Source: HLUCCA09 sp039822045
Lineage (GTDB): Bacteria; Pseudomonadota; Alphaproteobacteria; Rhodobacterales; Rhodobacteraceae
Assembly: GCA_039822045.1 (NCBI GenBank)
Contig: JBCBMY010000001.1
Location: 1 to 64,000, forward strand
DNA length: 64,000 bases
Reading direction: 5' to 3'
Under the pieces are notes generated by a model. It saw nothing but the letters and a program-made list of their open reading frames with translations, ran no database searches and was not told where the DNA came from. Both the position numbers and the translations under genes were made by a program. Position 1 is the first letter of the stretch. Each line of letters begins with the position of its first letter. Below, piece by piece: positions 16,331 through 25,380 of the stretch.

Positions 16331-17545
16331 ATGACATCAACCGCAGGCTTCGGGCCCGTGGCAGCGCGAGGACGCGCGCCGGGGCAGTGGGTCGCCGCTC
16401 CGGACCCGGCGGCAACCGTCCGTGCATATTCCGAGATCGACGAGGACAGCGCGTTTCACGACGGCATGGGCGAAACGGCCTACAGCACGGCGCCGAAATG
16501 GGGCGAGGGCTTCACCGCGACCGTGCATGCCGTCTCGGCGCTGGGCTCCTTGGCGCTCGTGGTCTGGGTCGCCGTGTGGGGCTATGGCCAGGTGATGCGC
16601 GACGTGGCGGGGGTTCCGGTCGTGGAGGCATTGGACGGGCCCATGCGGGCGGCACCCGATGATCCCGGTGGGCAGGTCTCTGACATGACGGGATTTGCCG
16701 TCAACCAGGTCAAGGCCGAGGGCACGGCTGCTCCGGCGAGCGAAGAAGTGCGCCTGGCTCCGGAAGCGCCCGCGCTGGCCGAAGAGGACGTGCCCCTTAC
16801 GGATCTTGAACCGCGCCCGATGCCCGACGCCGTAACCGGCGCCACCGAAGCACCACCTCCCGCCGCGCCCGCGCCCGCACCCGCACCCGCCGTGACCGAG
16901 GCGGGAGACGGGGTGATCGAGGCACGGCTTGATCTTAACGCAGCGCCCGAGCAGCCGGGCACGCCTGAGGCCCTGGCTTCAGACGCCGCGGACTCTGCAA
17001 CCACTGCGGCAGTCGCCGAGGCCGTGGCCGAAGCGCTGACCGAGGGACTTGCGCCGCTCGATGGCGCGCCGCAGGCCACAGGCGACGAGGTGGCCGATGC
17101 CTCGGATGGCGGAGTCGAGGCCGTGGTCGAAGGGCAGGGGCCGGCCCGGTCGCTGCGCCCGATGCCGCGGCCCGCGGGCTCGAGCCAGGCGCTGGACGCC
17201 GGCGTCGCCTCGCGCGCGGCACTGCAACCCACGGCCGTTGCCCCGCTTGAGCCGGAGGCTGGGGCCGCGGGCGCGACGCCCGTTGTGGTGGAGCCGGGGA
17301 TGCGGCTTGTTCAGCTTGGCGCCTTCGACACGGCCGACGAGGCGCGTGCCGCCTGGGCCGAGATCTCGGGCCGGTTCGAGGCGCTGATGGAGGGAAAGGG
17401 CCTTGTGGTGCAGGAGGCGCAGGCCGGCGGGCGCAGCTTCTTCCGCCTGCGCGCGGCGGGCTTTGAGGATCTGAGCCAGGCGCGACGGTTCTGCGCGGCC
17501 CTTGTGGCCGAGCGCGCCGATTGCATCCCGGTCGTGGCGCGGTAG
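16331..17545 (+). CDS. SPOR-domain inner-membrane protein
   Basis: The 404-aa protein has a cytoplasmic N-terminus, one transmembrane helix at about 65-87, a long Ala/Pro/Glu-rich low-complexity periplasmic linker (including an APAPAPAPA run), and a C-terminal SPOR domain from about residue 325 (MRLVQLGAFDTADEARAAW ... FFRLRAAGF). SPOR domains bind denuded septal peptidoglycan, so a role in division or cell-wall turnover is likely. The nagZ neighbour fits. ATG 16331 has GAGG upstream; ATG 16319 is an alternative. Confidence 0.85.
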   Translation: MTSTAGFGPVAARGRAPGQWVAAPDPAATVRAYSEIDEDSAFHDGMGETAYSTAPKWGEGFTATVHAVSALGSLALVVWVAVWGYGQVMRDVAGVPVVEALDGPMRAAPDDPGGQVSDMTGFAVNQVKAEGTAAPASEEVRLAPEAPALAEEDVPLTDLEPRPMPDAVTGATEAPPPAAPAPAPAPAVTEAGDGVIEARLDLNAAPEQPGTPEALASDAADSATTAAVAEAVAEALTEGLAPLDGAPQATGDEVADASDGGVEAVVEGQGPARSLRPMPRPAGSSQALDAGVASRAALQPTAVAPLEPEAGAAGATPVVVEPGMRLVQLGAFDTADEARAAWAEISGRFEALMEGKGLVVQEAQAGGRSFFRLRAAGFEDLSQARRFCAALVAERADCIPVVAR

Positions 17546-17549
17546 GGAG

Positions 17550-18551
17550 GTGGCGCTGCTTCCGGCGACCTTCGGTCTTTCCGGCCCCATCCTTTTGGAT
17601 GCAGAACGCGATCTGATCGCCGAGGCGCAGCCCTGGGGCTTCATCCTGTTCGCGCGCAATGTGGAGACGCCGCAGCAGCTTTTGCGTCTGACCTCTGAGT
17701 TGCGCAGCGCGGTGGGGCGCGACGCCCCGATCCTGATCGACCAGGAAGGGGGCCGGGTGCAGCGCATGGGGCCGCCCCACTGGCGGGCCTGGTGGCCGCC
17801 GCTAGACCAGATGGCCGCGATCAAGGATGCCGGCACCGCGGCGCGGGCGATGCACCTGAGATATCGCCTTATTGCTGAAGAACTGGGGGCTGTTGGGATC
17901 GATGTGAATTGCGCGCCGCTCGGCGACATCGCACGCCCCGACACCCACCCCATTCTGCGCAACCGCTGCTACGGCGAAGACGCCGTCACGGTGATCGGCG
18001 CGGCGCGCGCGGTGGCCGAAGGCCTGTTGGCGGGAGGCGTCCTGCCGGTTGTGAAACATATCCCGGGTCATGGCCTCGGCACGCGCGACAGCCATCTCGA
18101 ACCGCCGCGCGTTTCAAGTTCGCGTGAGGCGCTCGAGGCGCAGGACTTCGCGGCGTTCCGAGCATTGGCCGACCTGCCGATGGGGATGACGGCGCATCTG
18201 ATCTTCGATGCCATCGACCCCGTCCGTCCGGCGACAGTGTCGCCGCAAGTCATCCGGCTCATCCGCCGCGAGATCGGCTTTGACGGGCTTCTCACCACCG
18301 ACGACATCTCGATGCAGGCATTGTCGGGGGACGTGGTCGAGCGAGGAAACGCAGCCCTTGCCGCGGGCTGCGACATCGTTTTGCACTGCAATGGTGTGCT
18401 GGCGGAGATGGAAATGCTGGCGTGCGGTCTGCCCCCGATGACGGCCGAGGCGCACGCGCGCTCCGACGCAGCGCTGGCCCGCCGTGGCGGGGCAGAGCCC
18501 GTTGACATCCCCGCCACGGAGGCAGAGCTTGAAGCCCTTCTGAGCGGTTGA
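17550..18551 (+). CDS. nagZ: Beta-N-acetylhexosaminidase (GH3)
   Basis: The 333-aa GH3 enzyme removes N-acetylglucosamine from cytoplasmic peptidoglycan turnover products. Signatures are PWGFILFARNV, LIDQEGGRVQR, the general-acid loop KHIPGHGLGTRDSH and the nucleophile region LLTTDDISMQAL. The start is uncertain. GTG 17550 fits the family N-terminus but lies inside the GGGAGG ribosome-binding-site-like stretch that follows the SPOR stop codon. An earlier in-frame GTG at 17502 would overlap the SPOR gene. Confidence 0.9.
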   Translation: MALLPATFGLSGPILLDAERDLIAEAQPWGFILFARNVETPQQLLRLTSELRSAVGRDAPILIDQEGGRVQRMGPPHWRAWWPPLDQMAAIKDAGTAARAMHLRYRLIAEELGAVGIDVNCAPLGDIARPDTHPILRNRCYGEDAVTVIGAARAVAEGLLAGGVLPVVKHIPGHGLGTRDSHLEPPRVSSSREALEAQDFAAFRALADLPMGMTAHLIFDAIDPVRPATVSPQVIRLIRREIGFDGLLTTDDISMQALSGDVVERGNAALAAGCDIVLHCNGVLAEMEMLACGLPPMTAEAHARSDAALARRGGAEPVDIPATEAELEALLSG

Positions 18552-18556
18552 GCGGT

Positions 18557-19399
18557 ATGGCAGACGACGAGCAGGCAGGCACCGGGCAGGGCGCCGAAAT
18601 CGTTCCCCTTGGCAGGGGCGCGCGCGACGGCGTGGCCGAACGGCTGGCTGCCGAAGCGCTGATCGTCGATGTCGATGGGTTCGAGGGGCCGCTCGATCTG
18701 CTCCTGACGCTGGCGCGCACGCAGAAAGTGGATCTGCGGCAGATCTCGGTTTTGGCGCTGGCCGAGCAGTATCTGCTCTTCGTGGAAGAGGCCAAGGCGC
18801 TGCGTATCGAGCTGGCCGCCGACTACCTGGTGATGGCGGCGTGGCTGGCCTTTCTGAAGTCGCGTCTCCTGTTGCCCCCGGACCCGACCGAAGACGGCCC
18901 GACGGGCGATGAACTGGCCGCGCATCTGGCCTTTCAGCTGCAGAGGCTGGAAGCGATGCGGGATGCAGCGGCCAAGTTGATGGCGCGCGACCAGTTAGGG
19001 CGCGATTTCTTTGCGCGCGGCCTACCGGAAACGGTGGAGCGGGTGCGCCGGGTCACCTATACCGCCACGCTCGTCGACCTGATGCGGGCCTATGCCAGGA
19101 CTCGCACGAAAGACGAGTTCCGCCCGTTCGTTATGGACCGCGAGAGCGTGTTCACGTTGGAACAGGCGCTCGACCGGATGCGCGGCCTGATCGGGTTTGC
19201 CGGAGAGTGGACGGATCTGATGAGCTATCTGCCCGAAGGTTGGGAACTGGAGCCGGCCAAGCGCCGATCGGCCACGGCGGCCACCTTTGCGGCCTCGCTG
19301 GAACTCGCGAAGGAAGGAAAGGTCGTGATCCGCCAGTCCGACACGTTCGGGCCCATTCAGCTGCGCCGGTCCGAGCGCGGGGAGGGCGCAGATGGCTGA
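18557..19399 (+). CDS. scpA: Segregation and condensation protein A
   Basis: The 280-aa kleisin subunit of the SMC-ScpA-ScpB condensin organises and segregates the chromosome. It shows the canonical N-terminal segment FEGPLDLLLTLARTQKVDL, AADYLVMAAWLAFLKSRLLLP, and a C-terminal winged-helix region. ATG 18557 is used; a TTG at 18548 is in frame but less likely. It overlaps scpB by 8 nt. Confidence 0.93.
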   Translation: MADDEQAGTGQGAEIVPLGRGARDGVAERLAAEALIVDVDGFEGPLDLLLTLARTQKVDLRQISVLALAEQYLLFVEEAKALRIELAADYLVMAAWLAFLKSRLLLPPDPTEDGPTGDELAAHLAFQLQRLEAMRDAAAKLMARDQLGRDFFARGLPETVERVRRVTYTATLVDLMRAYARTRTKDEFRPFVMDRESVFTLEQALDRMRGLIGFAGEWTDLMSYLPEGWELEPAKRRSATAATFAASLELAKEGKVVIRQSDTFGPIQLRRSERGEGADG

Positions 19400-20123
19400 G
19401 GACGAGGCGGATGCGCCGCTCGGCCCAGAGGCGGCAAGCCTCTTTGAGGCGCCTCCGCTTGCCGAACAGGAGAGGATGGTCGAGGCGATCCTCTTTGCCT
19501 CGTCAGAGCCGGTGACGGTGGCGGAGCTCAATGCGCGCATGCCCCACGGCGGTGACGCGGTGCAGGCGCTGGCGCTCTTGCGAAAGCGGTATGACGGGCG
19601 CGGTGTGCAGGTGGTGCGCGTGGGCGACGCCTGGGCGATGCGGACGGCCGCCGATCTGGGCTTTCTGATGCAGAAGGAGACGGTCGAGACGCGCAAGCTC
19701 TCGCGCGCGGCGATCGAGACCCTGGCCATCGTGGCCTATCACCAGCCAGTGACGCGCGCCGAGATCGAAGAGATCCGCGGTGTGTCGGTGTCGCGCGGCA
19801 CCGTCGACCAGCTTCTCGAACTGGAGTGGATAAAATTTGGCCGCAGACGGATGACGCCGGGGCGACCCGTTACCTATGTAGTGACGCAAGTGTTTCTCGA
19901 TCACTTCGGGCTCGAGAGCGCGCGAGACCTGCCGGGGCTGAGCGAGCTGCGCTCGGCCGGGTTGCTGGACAGTCGGCCGGTTCCGGGCAGCGAGGACGAC
20001 GAGGGCGAGGACGGGCAGAGCGAGTTGTTCGAGCCCGACGCCAATGGGACGGGGGCGAGTGCGGGGGCGGATGGTTTGGGACCGGGCAGCGATGCGCTCG
20101 GCCAATCGGAGGACACGACATGA
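19392..20123 (+). CDS. scpB: Segregation and condensation protein B
   Basis: The 243-aa winged-helix partner of ScpA belongs to the SMC condensin complex. Family segments are MVEAILFASSEPVT, LSRAAIETLAIVAYHQPVTRAEIEEIRGV and GRPVTYVVTQVFLDHFGL. An acidic, Gly/Ser-rich tail follows residue about 200. ATG 19392 lies inside the end of scpA, and its TGA overlaps the start of the next small gene. Confidence 0.93.
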   Translation: MAEDEADAPLGPEAASLFEAPPLAEQERMVEAILFASSEPVTVAELNARMPHGGDAVQALALLRKRYDGRGVQVVRVGDAWAMRTAADLGFLMQKETVETRKLSRAAIETLAIVAYHQPVTRAEIEEIRGVSVSRGTVDQLLELEWIKFGRRRMTPGRPVTYVVTQVFLDHFGLESARDLPGLSELRSAGLLDSRPVPGSEDDEGEDGQSELFEPDANGTGASAGADGLGPGSDALGQSEDTT

Positions 20124-20335
20124 ACGCCGACCAGATGATCAATCGGCTGATCCGGATGTTTACCCGGCGGGCCGTGAACAAGGGCATGCGGGCCGGGATC
20201 GACCATGTTGCGCGCGGCGGGCAAGACCCGGCCGACATGACACCCGAGGAGCGCAAACGTGCGCGGGCGATGCGCAAGCAGGCCCAGGGCGCCCGCCGCG
20301 CGGCCCGGATGGCCAAGCGCATGGGGCGCTTCTGA
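20120..20335 (+). CDS. Small basic protein downstream of scpB
   Basis: The 71-aa protein is strongly basic (many Arg/Lys/Ala in the second half, such as RKQAQGARRAARMAKRMGRF). The N-terminal MINRLIRMFTRRAVNKGMR could form an amphipathic helix. No known domain was recognised. ATG 20120 overlaps the scpB stop (ATGA), which supports it as a real, coupled gene. Its charge suggests nucleic-acid or membrane-surface contact, but that is inference only. Confidence 0.65.
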   Translation: MNADQMINRLIRMFTRRAVNKGMRAGIDHVARGGQDPADMTPEERKRARAMRKQAQGARRAARMAKRMGRF

Positions 20336-20378
20336 TCCCAAGGCGCAGGGTGCTGGGACGAGCGGAAAGAGCCGGGTG

Positions 20379-21557
20379 ATGCGCATATTGGTGGACCCCG
20401 ACGCGCTCGTGAAGGCCGGCATCGTCACGGCGGATCAGGCCGAGGCAATGCGGGCCGAGGCCCGTGGGGCGCTCGCCGGGGCAGGCATCAATGCAGCGCT
20501 CTTTGCCGGCATCCTCGCCGTGATCGCCGGGGCAGTGTCGCTTGTGCAAGAGCCCGCCCAGATCGCTGGCTTGGGCCTGATCGTGACCGCACTCGGGGCA
20601 CTCGGATTGATGCGCGGTGGGGATCTCGTGCGCCTGCCCGCAAACGCGGCAGCCGTCATCGGAACCGTGATGACCGGCGGCGGGCTGTGGGCCCTTATGA
20701 TGGAGCAGTGGGACCGGCCCGTTCATGCGGCCTGGCTTGGCCTGATCTTCGTTGTGCCGGGGGCTTGGCTCTGGCGCTCGGGGCCAAGCACACTGCGGTT
20801 TCTGGCGGGCTGGATCGTTGTACTCGGAGCGGCGGTGCACCTCGGCGGCGTGCTCTACGGGCTAGGCGAGACCCTGCCGCCCTGGTTGATTTGGCACTAT
20901 GCCTTTGCGGTGGTGTTGGGCTGCGGCCTTTCCCTTGATGTGCGCGTCCTGACGGGATTGTCGCTGGTGCCGCTGGCAGGTGCGCTGACATCTCGCACGT
21001 TTTACTCCCACGCGTCCTACTCGGTGGCGATCTATGAAGTGACGCTGACGCTGGTGCAGATGGCGCTGGTGGCGGGCGTGGCATGGTGGATTGCGGCACG
21101 CCAGAGCGAGCGGGTCGCCGGGCACCTGCGCCTTCTTGCGTTGATCTGCGTGATCTGGGGCAACATGGCGCTCTGGATCGGGTCGCTCTGGGGCGACGTT
21201 GTCGGCGAGACGCTCTGGGGCCCGATGACATCGGCCTTCCGCGCTGACGACGGCGTGGTGGACTATGAGGCGTGGCGCGCCGCTCAAGACGCGTGGGAGG
21301 CAGGCGCGCTCTCGATTTCACCGGATGTGTTCTCGGCGCTGTGGGCTGTCGCGCTGGTGGGCGTGGGGCTGTGGTCCGCGCTGACCGCGCGTCGGGGCCT
21401 CTTCAACGTGGCGGCCACCTTTGGCGCGATCCACTTCTACACGCAGTACTTCGAGCGGCTGGGGACGAGCCCGGGCGCGTTCATCGTGGCCGGCCTTGTA
21501 GCGATTGCGGCGGCGTGGGGCGCGTGGGCGCTGAACCGAAGGCTGGCGGCAGAGTAG
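20379..21557 (+). CDS. DUF2157-like multi-pass membrane protein
   Basis: The 392-aa protein has a short soluble N-terminus (DPDALVKAGIVTADQAEAMRAEAR), resembling the DUF2157 family, followed by about ten hydrophobic segments. No catalytic motif is visible and the function is unknown. ATG 20379 is used; a GTG one codon upstream is possible. It follows the small basic protein gene by 43 nt and may be in the scp operon. Confidence 0.65.
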   Translation: MRILVDPDALVKAGIVTADQAEAMRAEARGALAGAGINAALFAGILAVIAGAVSLVQEPAQIAGLGLIVTALGALGLMRGGDLVRLPANAAAVIGTVMTGGGLWALMMEQWDRPVHAAWLGLIFVVPGAWLWRSGPSTLRFLAGWIVVLGAAVHLGGVLYGLGETLPPWLIWHYAFAVVLGCGLSLDVRVLTGLSLVPLAGALTSRTFYSHASYSVAIYEVTLTLVQMALVAGVAWWIAARQSERVAGHLRLLALICVIWGNMALWIGSLWGDVVGETLWGPMTSAFRADDGVVDYEAWRAAQDAWEAGALSISPDVFSALWAVALVGVGLWSALTARRGLFNVAATFGAIHFYTQYFERLGTSPGAFIVAGLVAIAAAWGAWALNRRLAAE

Positions 21558-21583
21558 GCGCCCACCACTCATGGCCGCACGGC

Positions 21584-22678
21584 CTAGCGATGGGCAGGCG
21601 CCTTGAAGTGCTTGGAAAGCTTCAGGCCCTGTCCCTGGTAGTTCGAGGCGATCCCTGCGCCGTAGAGCCGGGTCGGAATGTCCGCCATGCGCTCATACAC
21701 CAGGCGGCCCACGACCTGGCCGTGCTCGAGGGCGAAAGGTGCTTCGTGGCAGCGCACTTCCAGCACACCGCGCGCCCCGTCGCCACCCACCTCGGCATGG
21801 CCGAAGCCCGGGTCGAAGAAGCCCGCATAGTGCACCCGGAACTCGCCGACCATGGCGAGATAGGGCGCCATCTCGGCGGCGTGGTCGGGCGGGATGTGGA
21901 CGGCCTCGCGGCTGACAAGGATGTAGAAGGCGCCGGGATCGAGGACGATGCGGCCCTGTTCGGCATGGACCGGCTCCCAGAACGCCTCGACGGGATAGTG
22001 CCCGATCCGGTCGAGATCGATCAGCCCGGTATGGGGCTTGGCCCGCCAGCCCACGAGTGTGCCGTTCGTGGGCTTCAGGTCGACCGAAAAGCCCAGGCCC
22101 CCGGCGATCAGGGGCTGAGTGTCGACGAGCCGGGCACGGGCATGGAGTGCGGCCAGTTCGTCATCGGTGAGCGTCGCGCCGCCGCGGCGAAGCCGCAGCT
22201 GGGTCAACCGCATGCTCGGGCGCACGAGCACCGAGAAGGAGCGCGGACAGACCTCGGCGTACAAGGGCCCGGTATAGCCCTCCGCCACGCGGTCGAACTC
22301 CTCTCCGCCATCGGTGATCACCCGGGTCAGGAGGTCGAGCCGGCCGGTCGAGCTTTTGGCATTGGCGACAGCCGACAGGCCAGCGGGCAGGTCGAGCCGC
22401 TCCATGAGGGGCACCAGATAGACGCAGCCCTTTTCCAGCACCGCGCCGTCGGCGAGTTCGATCCTGTGCATCTCGAATTCATGCAGGCGGTCTGCCACGG
22501 GACGCCCATGACCCGCGAGGAACGATGCGCGGATGCGATAGGCGGTGGCGCCAAGGCGCAGGTCGACGCTGGCCGGCTGAACCTGTCCCTCTTCGAAGGG
22601 CGCGTCGGCGGAGATCGCACCGGCCTCGGCCAGCGCTTCGATCGCCTGGCAGGGAAGGACACCCGGTTGCTCGCTCAC
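21584..22678 (-). CDS. dcd: 2'-deoxycytidine 5'-triphosphate deaminase, long form
   Basis: The 364-aa protein corresponds to the long dCTP-deaminase family of alphaproteobacteria, in which the trimeric dUTPase-like fold is extended or duplicated. It would convert dCTP to dUTP for dTMP synthesis. Signatures are QPASVDLRLG near the N terminus, KSSTGRLDLLTRVITDGG and the strand RSFSVLVRPSMRLTQLRL. The start is GTG 22678 with GAGG upstream. It converges on the DUF2157-like gene. Confidence 0.85.
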   Translation of the reverse strand: MSEQPGVLPCQAIEALAEAGAISADAPFEEGQVQPASVDLRLGATAYRIRASFLAGHGRPVADRLHEFEMHRIELADGAVLEKGCVYLVPLMERLDLPAGLSAVANAKSSTGRLDLLTRVITDGGEEFDRVAEGYTGPLYAEVCPRSFSVLVRPSMRLTQLRLRRGGATLTDDELAALHARARLVDTQPLIAGGLGFSVDLKPTNGTLVGWRAKPHTGLIDLDRIGHYPVEAFWEPVHAEQGRIVLDPGAFYILVSREAVHIPPDHAAEMAPYLAMVGEFRVHYAGFFDPGFGHAEVGGDGARGVLEVRCHEAPFALEHGQVVGRLVYERMADIPTRLYGAGIASNYQGQGLKLSKHFKAPAHR

Positions 22679-22738
22679 TGCTCACCTCATCGCCCGCGCA
22701 GCAGCGAGCATCTTCTGACTGTGGGGGCAGGGTGGAGG

Positions 22739-22815
22739 TGGTCGGGCTAGCAGGATTCGAACCTACGACCTCCCGTCCCCCAGACGGACGCGCTACCAGA
22801 CTGCGCTATAGCCCG
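22739..22815 (-). tRNA. tRNA-Pro (anticodon GGG)
   Basis: Read on the minus strand, the 77-nt molecule starts CGGGCTA and ends TAGCCCG-A-CCA, with CCA encoded. The D-arm is GCGCAGTCTGGTAGCGC. The anticodon stem TCCGT/ACGGG holds loop CTGGGGG (anticodon GGG after T33). The T-arm GTAGG-TTCGAAT-CCTGC closes correctly. It decodes CCC and CCU proline codons. Confidence 0.97.
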
Positions 22816-22906
22816 ACGTTCGGCGGTCATAGCGGATTCGCGGACGGGCGCAAGCGCGAAAGCCGCTCGCTTGTCGGCAGGCTTTGGCTCCGTCGCGGAC
22901 CGACCG

Positions 22907-23863
22907 TCAGGGACGTCGCTCGCCCATCCGGCGGCGCAGGGCGCGGGCGCGGGCGAGGAGCGGAATGATCTCCGAGCGTGGGATCTGTCCGGGCTGCAGG
23001 CGCTGGAGGATCTCGGTGAGGGACAGGTCTTCGCCGGGGAGAGGTGCGATCTCGGGACCGGGCTCGTGCGCCTCGCGCATCGGCGTGTTTGCGTCGGAGG
23101 AGCCAGGCGCAACGGTCTCCAGCGACCGGGCCGACACGGCAAGATCTCTGTCGCCTGAGGGCACGTCTGACCCGAGCCCCGGGTCGGATGCGCGGGGGCC
23201 GACCGGGTCCGGTATGTGAGCCGGGGTCGGCTCGACGAACAGGTTGTCGAGCGGCTCCTCCTCGTGTGACGCCGCGGCGTCCTGTTCGTCCGTTGGAAGA
23301 CGGGCGGCGTCCTCCGCTGGTGCAGGGTCGCCGGGCGCTGATGGGGGCTCCGGCGTTGCGGGCGCATCGGGGCTGGCGGAGAGCGGTGCAGCGGCCTCTG
23401 CGAGACCTGGCAGCAGGTTTTGGGCGTCGGCGGGGGGCGCAGCACGCCCTTGACCGGTTCCCTGCGCGCCCACCGGATGGGCACCCTCGGCAACGGCAGG
23501 CGTCTCGTCGGAGATCTCTGCGGGCTCCATCGGCATGGCGTCGGCGTCAGCGCCTGTGAGCGCCTCCGCCAAGCCGGGGGGCGACACGGGGCGCGACATC
23601 GCCGCAACCGCCTTCACGCCTTTCTCGCGCAAAATCTTCTGCGCGCCTTTGATGGTCATCCCGTCTTCGTGCAGGAGCTTCTTGATGCCGCCCAGCAGTT
23701 CCATGTCGGAGACGCGGTAGTATCGACGTCCGCCGGCGCGCTTTACCGGTCTCACCTGCGAGAACTTGCTCTCCCAGAAGCGCAGGACATGGGCACTGAC
23801 CCCAAGCCAGTCCGCCACCTCAGAGATCGTGCGGAACGCGTCAGGTGATTTTCGCGGAGCCAT
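22907..23863 (-). CDS. MerR-family transcriptional regulator with long tail
   Basis: The 318-aa protein has an N-terminal MerR-type winged helix (ISEVADWLGVSAHVLRFWE ... GGRRYYRVSDMELL, residues about 12-60). A long low-complexity Ala/Pro/Glu/Asp-rich region follows, with a short conserved-looking basic end (LTEILQRLQPGQIPR ... RARALRRRM). Its position directly downstream of ihfA is common in alphaproteobacteria. No effector-binding domain is visible; the target genes are unknown. Confidence 0.85.
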   Translation of the reverse strand: MAPRKSPDAFRTISEVADWLGVSAHVLRFWESKFSQVRPVKRAGGRRYYRVSDMELLGGIKKLLHEDGMTIKGAQKILREKGVKAVAAMSRPVSPPGLAEALTGADADAMPMEPAEISDETPAVAEGAHPVGAQGTGQGRAAPPADAQNLLPGLAEAAAPLSASPDAPATPEPPSAPGDPAPAEDAARLPTDEQDAAASHEEEPLDNLFVEPTPAHIPDPVGPRASDPGLGSDVPSGDRDLAVSARSLETVAPGSSDANTPMREAHEPGPEIAPLPGEDLSLTEILQRLQPGQIPRSEIIPLLARARALRRRMGERRP

Positions 23864-23881
23864 GCGCCTCGGCGCCTTCCT

Positions 23882-24193
23882 TTAGGCGGGGGCTCGGCGG
23901 TTGCCCGCGGCCACCCTGTCCTTCATCAGGTGAGACGGACGGAACGTGAGCACACGCCTTGGATGGATCGGCACTTCTTCGCCGGTTTTGGGATTTCGAC
24001 CCACGCGCGCGGCCTTCTGACGGACCGAAAACGTGCCGAACGAGCTGATCTTGACCTGCTCGCCCTTCACCAGCGCGTCCGACATGTGCTGCAGAACGCT
24101 TTCGACGAGTTGCGCCGATTCGTTCCTCGACAGCCCGACCTCGCGAAACACGGCTTCGCTCAAGTCCATTCGAGTCAATGTCCGCTCGCCCAT
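23882..24193 (-). CDS. ihfA: Integration host factor, alpha subunit
   Basis: The 103-aa subunit belongs to the sequence-specific DNA-bending heterodimer IHF. The HU/IHF fold is clear: LTRMDLSEAVFREVGLSR, VKISSFGTFSVRQKAARVGRNP, and the minor-groove arm with RNPKTGEEVPI followed by RRVLTFRPS. ATG 24193 gives the standard N-terminus. It sits between fabH and merR in the usual order. Confidence 0.95.
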   Translation of the reverse strand: MGERTLTRMDLSEAVFREVGLSRNESAQLVESVLQHMSDALVKGEQVKISSFGTFSVRQKAARVGRNPKTGEEVPIHPRRVLTFRPSHLMKDRVAAGNRRAPA

Positions 24194-24340
24194 GATACGC
24201 TCCTCCACCAAAATTGGGTCGACGGTAGGGTAGCTCTGGAAAGCAGTCAATATCAATGGGTTGAGCCATAGGTCTCACGCATCGCCTGAAACGGCCTGAA
24301 TTCACGCCCTGGGGCGGCTTAACCGGCGGGAAACCTCCGA

Positions 24341-25312
24341 TCACCAGCGCAGGACGACGGAGCCCCAGGCCAGCCCGCCGCCAATCGCCTCGGTGACGAT
24401 CAGATCGCCGGGCTTGATTCGCCCCGACGCCTTGCCGACCGACAGGGCCAGCGGGATCGACGCGGCCGAGGTGTTGCCGTGGTCCTGCACGGTCAGAATC
24501 ACGCGGTCGAGCGGCACGTCCATCCGTTGGGCCGTGGCCTTGATGATGCGCAGATTGGCCTGGTGGGGCACGATCCAGTCGACATCGTCGGCCCCAAGGC
24601 CAGTCTTGGCGAGCGCCGTGTGGGCCGTTTCGGCGAGCTTCTCGACGGCGTGCCGAAACACCTCTCGGCCCTGCATTTTCACGACACCTGCAGAGCCGGT
24701 GGAGACCCCGCCATCGACATAGAGGATGTCGCGGTGCCGGCCGTCGGAATGCAGATCAGTTGCGAGGACGCCGCGATCCTCGGCCGTACCCTTGCCTGAG
24801 GCGCCTTCCAGCACCAGCGCGCCAGCGCCGTCGCCAAAGAGCACACAGGTCGCCCGGTCGGAGAAATCGAGAATACGCGAGAAGGTTTCGGCGCCGATCA
24901 CGAGGACGCGCTCGGCTTGGCCGGAGACGATCAGCGCCTGGGCATTGGCGAGTGCAAAAATGAAGCCTGCACACACCGCCTGCACGTCGAACGCATAGCC
25001 ACCCTGCATCCCGATCTGGGCTTGCACCATCGTGGCGGCCGACGGGAAGGTCAGGTCGGCGGTGGACGTGGCAACCACCATGGCGTCGATATCGCCGGCC
25101 GTCATTCCGGCATCGGCCAGGGCGGCGTGGGCGGCCCGGGCGGCAAGATCAGACGTGGTCTGCCCGTCGGCCGCGAAATGCCGCCGCTCGATGCCCGAGC
25201 GTGAGCGGATCCACTCGTCGCTCGTGTCGAGCGAGGCCTCGAATTCAGAGTTTTCGACAACGCGTTCGGGCAGGTAGTGACCCACGCCCCGCACCAACGC
25301 TCTGATCGTCAT
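24341..25312 (-). CDS. fabH: 3-oxoacyl-ACP synthase III
   Basis: The 323-aa KAS III starts fatty-acid synthesis by condensing acetyl-CoA with malonyl-ACP. The catalytic triad is visible as C114 (QAVCAGF), the histidine of VPHQANLRI and the asparagine of DHGNTSAAS. The length is typical. It is the third gene of rpmF-plsX-fabH-ihfA-merR, all on the minus strand. Confidence 0.96.
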   Translation of the reverse strand: MTIRALVRGVGHYLPERVVENSEFEASLDTSDEWIRSRSGIERRHFAADGQTTSDLAARAAHAALADAGMTAGDIDAMVVATSTADLTFPSAATMVQAQIGMQGGYAFDVQAVCAGFIFALANAQALIVSGQAERVLVIGAETFSRILDFSDRATCVLFGDGAGALVLEGASGKGTAEDRGVLATDLHSDGRHRDILYVDGGVSTGSAGVVKMQGREVFRHAVEKLAETAHTALAKTGLGADDVDWIVPHQANLRIIKATAQRMDVPLDRVILTVQDHGNTSAASIPLALSVGKASGRIKPGDLIVTEAIGGGLAWGSVVLRW

Positions 25313-25380
25313 GTGCCCCGCCTGCCTTTCGTTTCTTCTGTGGGCAACGTTGTGTCATCCTTGAGCGCGGGATGCCAGCC

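Noticed and set aside
22747..23607. 286-codon frame covering tRNA-Pro and antisense-frame merR
   Set aside because: Its N-terminal part translates the tRNA itself; it is an out-of-frame shadow of merR.
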